NCBI GenBank assembly: GCA_938092125.1 | Contig: CALKMQ010000132.1 | Location: 1-17,940 of the forward strand | Length of the DNA: 17,940 nt | DNA from: an uncultured bacterium | Lineage (GTDB): Bacteria > Fidelibacterota > Marinisomatia > Marinisomatales > UBA1611 | Direction: 5' to 3' | Shown here: piece after piece, positions 14,894 to 17,940 of the stretch | How positions within the stretch are numbered: the stretch's first letter is position 1 | Layout: every line of letters begins with the position of its first letter | The notes under the pieces: model-generated | What the model was told of the DNA's origin: nothing | Databases searched by the model: none | Seen by the model: the letters and a program-made list of their open reading frames with translations, nothing else | Program-made: the position numbers and the translations under genes

Positions 14894-17893
14894 CTATTTT
14901 AGCAATATCATTTTCCTAGTTTCTCTAAAATCTCCTGCCTTAATCGTATAGATATACATTCCAGCTGAAACAGGCTGGCCTAAATTGTTCGTAGCGTTCC
15001 AAGAAATAGAATGAAATCCAGATGATTGCTTTTTATTTACAAGGTTATTTATGACATTCCCTCTTAAATTATAAATATTTACATTAACAAATGAATCTTC
15101 TGGTAATCCATATTTTAAGGTAGTTATCGGGTTAAATGGATTTGGATAATTTTGTTTTAAACTATACGTATCTGGAATATTGTCAGAATCAATTACATCC
15201 ATTACAGATATCATCGCACTTATTACTTGTGAAGGTACACTTTGATTATCACCGAATAAAGATGTAATTCTATAAAAGTATTCTACGCCAGGCTGAACAT
15301 CATTATCCAGATAGCTATTTTGATCTACAAAAATAACTTGAACAGGCGTTGAAAAATCTTCGTTTATAGACTTTTCAATTTTATAAGTATAAGAAGTTGA
15401 CACGTTTGTCCATAATAGCATTATGGATGCGACTAATGGCGTAGAGGTAATTGAGGATGGTGGCTCAATAGTAAGCGCAAGTTCAAAGGCACCCATATCA
15501 GGAGCTTCACCTGAGTAATCTGTAATATTACTAAAACCTGGGATAGAAGAACTTAAACTTGGAAAATGAGTGGTAAGTTCGGCTGTACCGGCATCAATAC
15601 AAGGTGAGCTTTCTTGAAGCGTATAATCAAAGGTAGCAGGATTCATAAATTGAGGATTAATCATAATGTTTTGATCACCATCCCAACCAGCATCGCTTGT
15701 ATTACTATACATTAGATCAATGTCTGAATTATCATATCCATCATAAGCGGCCAATGAGTTTGGTTGATTGCCCCAAATAATAGAATTAGCAATAATAGCA
15801 TTACCGCCCCAAGTAACAACACCGCCATCAGTTGTTGCTGTATTACCGGTAATGGTACAGTTTATAATAGACACATCTCCGCTAGCAATAGAAATACCAC
15901 CCTCGTAAGTGGAGGTATTATTAAGAATAAGAGAATTTCTTATTAGTCCACCCGTACCCTGTTTATAATAAATACCTCCTCCTTCTTCAGAATTATTTTC
16001 TTGTAAAGTAGAATTTTCAATGCGCGGATAAGATGAACCATAAACAAAAACACCGCCGCCCTGAGGAGACATATTGCCTTTGATTATGCAATTATTAAAA
16101 AAAGGATTTGCTCCATCCATATGCACGCCACCACCAGCATTTTCACCAAAATTATCGCGAATTTCAACGTTATCTAGTACGGGGTCTGCCCCATCATAAA
16201 ATGACATGCCACCGCCGAAATAACCTTCATTATTGCTTACTAATCCGCCATTAATAGTAAAACCAGCAAAACCAGATGTATTATTTATAGAATTACCCAT
16301 ATGAAACAATCCACCACCCATAGTAACAGAAAGATTATTCGTTAATAATAAATTTGTAATATCAACACCAGAAGCAACTGACATGATTCCACCACCGTGA
16401 CCAACGTTAAAAACGTTTGGGTTTCCGTAATTACGATTACCTGTAACAATAAGGTCTGACATTACTACATTTGATACAAAAACAAATATCCCACCGCCAT
16501 GAAAAGTTGATTCATTATCTCGGACAATGATATTTGATAGAACCGGTCCATCTACTAAAAAGAAAGATATGCCACCACCGTTGTGCGACCAACTGTTTTC
16601 AATAATTAAATTCTCAATTATTGGCGTACTAACGACTGGTTCTTCAGAAATATCAAACATGTTATCAGAAGTTACCAAAAGACCACCTCCACCAATACAG
16701 CCATGGCCTTCAGAATATCCATTAGCTAAAGTAAAATTTTTAAAGGTAACATCTTCAACCTCTTTAATAATTACAACAGCAGCCTCATCCGTGGCATCAG
16801 CATTAGCATCTAATATAGTTGATTCTCTATTTTCACCAATAATATGTACATTGTTTGGAATTACAATTGGGAAAATTTCTCCTGTCGTATTTGTAGAATA
16901 GGTACCAGCGGCAACATATATAGTGGTTGGGTCACCACTATTCTTGACAAAGGATAGTGCGTGCGCGATGGTCGCGAAAGGATAATCTTCTGAACCACTG
17001 TGAGTATTATTTCCAGTTGTTGCTACATAAAAAGCAGTTTCTTCAATGCATGTCCCTGTAATTCCATCTTGCGAAAAGCTAGCTAAGTTTTCAGAAGAAT
17101 TAAGAACATAATCATTAACAGTATTTGTTCCACAATCAATATTCTCGAAAACACTATTACTTAAATCAATAGCTCCTTCAAATCCTAATGAAAAGAAACC
17201 TTGGCCATTCCCACTTGAATTACCTTCAAAATAGTTATTTTTTATGTCCATAACACCAGGTACGGTTCTTTGAATATTGCTATGATTACTTTCAGGGATT
17301 TCATTTCTATCTTCATCAAACTCAACTTCAGCATCTTCATAATGAGCAATTGCACCTCCAGTCTTAGCACCTTTACCAGCACGCTCATTTGGAGGTGTAA
17401 AGCCGTTCCCCACAAAACGGTTATAATTTATCGTTGGGTAAGCATCATAGACTAAAATACCGCCACCGGTAAATTCACTTCTTTGAATACCGCCACCTTC
17501 CCCGCAGTCCATTATCAGCATTTTAGTGCCAATTCCACCTTCGAATGTAAATCCTTTTACTTCTGGCTGAATATCGCCATCTCTAATAACTAAACAGCTC
17601 CTTTTATTTGGGTTTGATAAAACAGAACCATTAATAACTGTCGTATTTATAATATCATTTTCATGCCAGTCTACAATGCTAAAAAGACTTTCAAAGTCTG
17701 CGGTACTCATGACTGTAATTTCTTTATTTATATATAAATTTTCATAATATATGCCAGGTTGAACCAGAACTGTATCTCCATTTGAGGACGCATTAATACC
17801 TTCCTGAATAGAATCGTAATCGACCGGTATGGTTATAGTTGCTGAATATAATTGAGAAAAGACAAGGGAGATAATAACGGTGTAATATTTCAT
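14894..17893 (-). CDS. T9SS-exported parallel beta-helix protein
   Basis: A 999-residue secreted protein with a pectin-lyase-like right-handed beta-helix fold. A signal peptide (MKYYTVIISLVFSQLYSA, 1-18) is followed by a first helix section starting TITIPVDYDSIQEGINA. A DUF1565-like start (FYVATTGNNTHSGSEDYPFA, 288-307; TIYVAAGTY, 324-332) opens the second section. Residues 439-691 form a ladder of rungs each marked by GGG or GG at 439, 467, 500, 526, 560, 587, 612, 638, 665 and 690. The PCIDAGT...PDMGAFE element (764-804) is the usual end of such helices. A fibronectin III-like domain (about 810-895) and a T9SS type A sorting domain (909-999, LKQNYPNPFNP to KMILLK) complete it. Such proteins bind or cleave polysaccharides or act as adhesins; no lyase catalytic set is recognisable. 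The start follows AAGGAG at 17909-17904 by 10 nt. Confidence 0.9.
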   Translation of the reverse strand: MKYYTVIISLVFSQLYSATITIPVDYDSIQEGINASSNGDTVLVQPGIYYENLYINKEITVMSTADFESLFSIVDWHENDIINTTVINGSVLSNPNKRSCLVIRDGDIQPEVKGFTFEGGIGTKMLIMDCGEGGGIQRSEFTGGGILVYDAYPTINYNRFVGNGFTPPNERAGKGAKTGGAIAHYEDAEVEFDEDRNEIPESNHSNIQRTVPGVMDIKNNYFEGNSSGNGQGFFSLGFEGAIDLSNSVFENIDCGTNTVNDYVLNSSENLASFSQDGITGTCIEETAFYVATTGNNTHSGSEDYPFATIAHALSFVKNSGDPTTIYVAAGTYSTNTTGEIFPIVIPNNVHIIGENRESTILDANADATDEAAVVIIKEVEDVTFKNFTLANGYSEGHGCIGGGGLLVTSDNMFDISEEPVVSTPIIENLIIENSWSHNGGGISFFLVDGPVLSNIIVRDNESTFHGGGIFVFVSNVVMSDLIVTGNRNYGNPNVFNVGHGGGIMSVASGVDITNLLLTNNLSVTMGGGLFHMGNSINNTSGFAGFTINGGLVSNNEGYFGGGMSFYDGADPVLDNVEIRDNFGENAGGGVHMDGANPFFNNCIIKGNMSPQGGGVFVYGSSYPRIENSTLQENNSEEGGGIYYKQGTGGLIRNSLILNNTSTYEGGISIASGDVSIINCTITGNTATTDGGVVTWGGNAIIANSIIWGNQPNSLAAYDGYDNSDIDLMYSNTSDAGWDGDQNIMINPQFMNPATFDYTLQESSPCIDAGTAELTTHFPSLSSSIPGFSNITDYSGEAPDMGAFELALTIEPPSSITSTPLVASIMLLWTNVSTSYTYKIEKSINEDFSTPVQVIFVDQNSYLDNDVQPGVEYFYRITSLFGDNQSVPSQVISAMISVMDVIDSDNIPDTYSLKQNYPNPFNPITTLKYGLPEDSFVNVNIYNLRGNVINNLVNKKQSSGFHSISWNATNNLGQPVSAGMYIYTIKAGDFRETRKMILLK

Positions 17894-17903
17894 ATTTTAA
17901 ATG

Positions 17904-17909
17904 CTCCTT
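17904..17909 (-). promoter_or_regulatory. Shine-Dalgarno site of the beta-helix gene
   Basis: AAGGAG on the minus strand lies 10 nt before the ATG at 17893. It is the strongest Shine-Dalgarno match in the window, where most starts have none, and it supports the chosen start and possibly high expression. The spacing is slightly long. Confidence 0.55.
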
Positions 17910-17940
17910 GATAAAAAATAAGTTAAAAACAACTTTTTAA

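Noticed and set aside
14890..14906. 6-bp hairpin over the stop codon of the beta-helix gene as a terminator
   Set aside because: On the transcribed minus strand it is followed by TTCATAAAAAATC with no U-tract, and the stem is weak.
16527..16901. 124-codon plus-strand open frame opposite the beta-helix gene
   Set aside because: Antisense to the glycine-rich rungs, which read as Pro/Ser/Thr on the other strand; a shadow frame.
16920..16941. 8-bp inverted repeat ATAGTGGT...ACCACTAT
   Set aside because: It lies inside the beta-helix coding region (NSGDPTTIYV) and is explained by codons; no regulatory position.
16964..16976. CGCGA-TGG-TCGCG dyad
   Set aside because: Internal to the same coding region; short and without context.

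Overview
The window is AT-rich and gene-dense, and looks like the chromosome of a free-living, probably marine, member of the FCB group (Fibrobacteres-Chlorobi-Bacteroidetes), most likely Candidatus Marinimicrobia/SAR406 or a close relative. Two intact secreted proteins and one decayed gene carry type IX secretion (T9SS) C-terminal sorting domains: both intact ones have the QNYPNPFNP anchor and all three end in a M(V/I)LLK tail. Most genes lack a strong Shine-Dalgarno sequence. The phylum is an inference; no rRNA or ribosomal protein gene is present to settle it.

Layout. (1) 1-536, minus: the N-terminal part of a secreted protein that reads as a GH81-type endo-beta-1,3-glucanase (laminarinase), cut by the window edge. 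(2) 737-2329, plus: a full-length ABC-F ATPase of the YbiT type. (3) 2340-8829, minus: a compact biosynthetic operon in the order leuB-leuA-leuC-leuD-cimA, followed by a 55-codon ORF. All five junctions are overlaps or gaps of 13 nt or less. (4) 8830-9313: a 484-bp AT-rich divergent intergenic region. (5) 9314-10903, plus: a glutamine-dependent asparagine synthetase with unusual residues in its synthetase site. (6) 10922-12418, minus: a T9SS-exported protein with a poly-Gly linker and a fibronectin III domain. (7) 12660-13168, plus: a decayed lamin-tail/T9SS gene. (8) 13412-14764, plus: a TrpB2-type tryptophan synthase beta chain, with a perfect 14-bp palindrome upstream and a good intrinsic terminator downstream. 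(9) 14894-17893, minus: a 999-residue secreted parallel beta-helix protein with a T9SS sorting domain.

How the genes fit together. The operon makes leucine from 2-oxoisovalerate (LeuA, LeuCD, LeuB). By including citramalate synthase it can also make 2-oxobutyrate, the isoleucine precursor, from pyruvate and acetyl-CoA, presumably reusing LeuCD and LeuB, so no threonine deaminase would be needed. AsnB and TrpB2 add to the amino-acid theme. The remaining genes belong to an envelope/exoprotein programme: a beta-glucanase and large adhesin-like or polysaccharide-binding T9SS cargo. No T9SS machinery gene, tRNA, rRNA, CRISPR array or intact mobile element was seen. No clear new defence or mobile system was found. 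The items most worth a second look are the coupled small ORF after cimA, the multiply damaged lamin-tail gene, the palindrome before trpB2, the inverted repeat before the ybiT-like gene, and the AsnB active-site substitutions.
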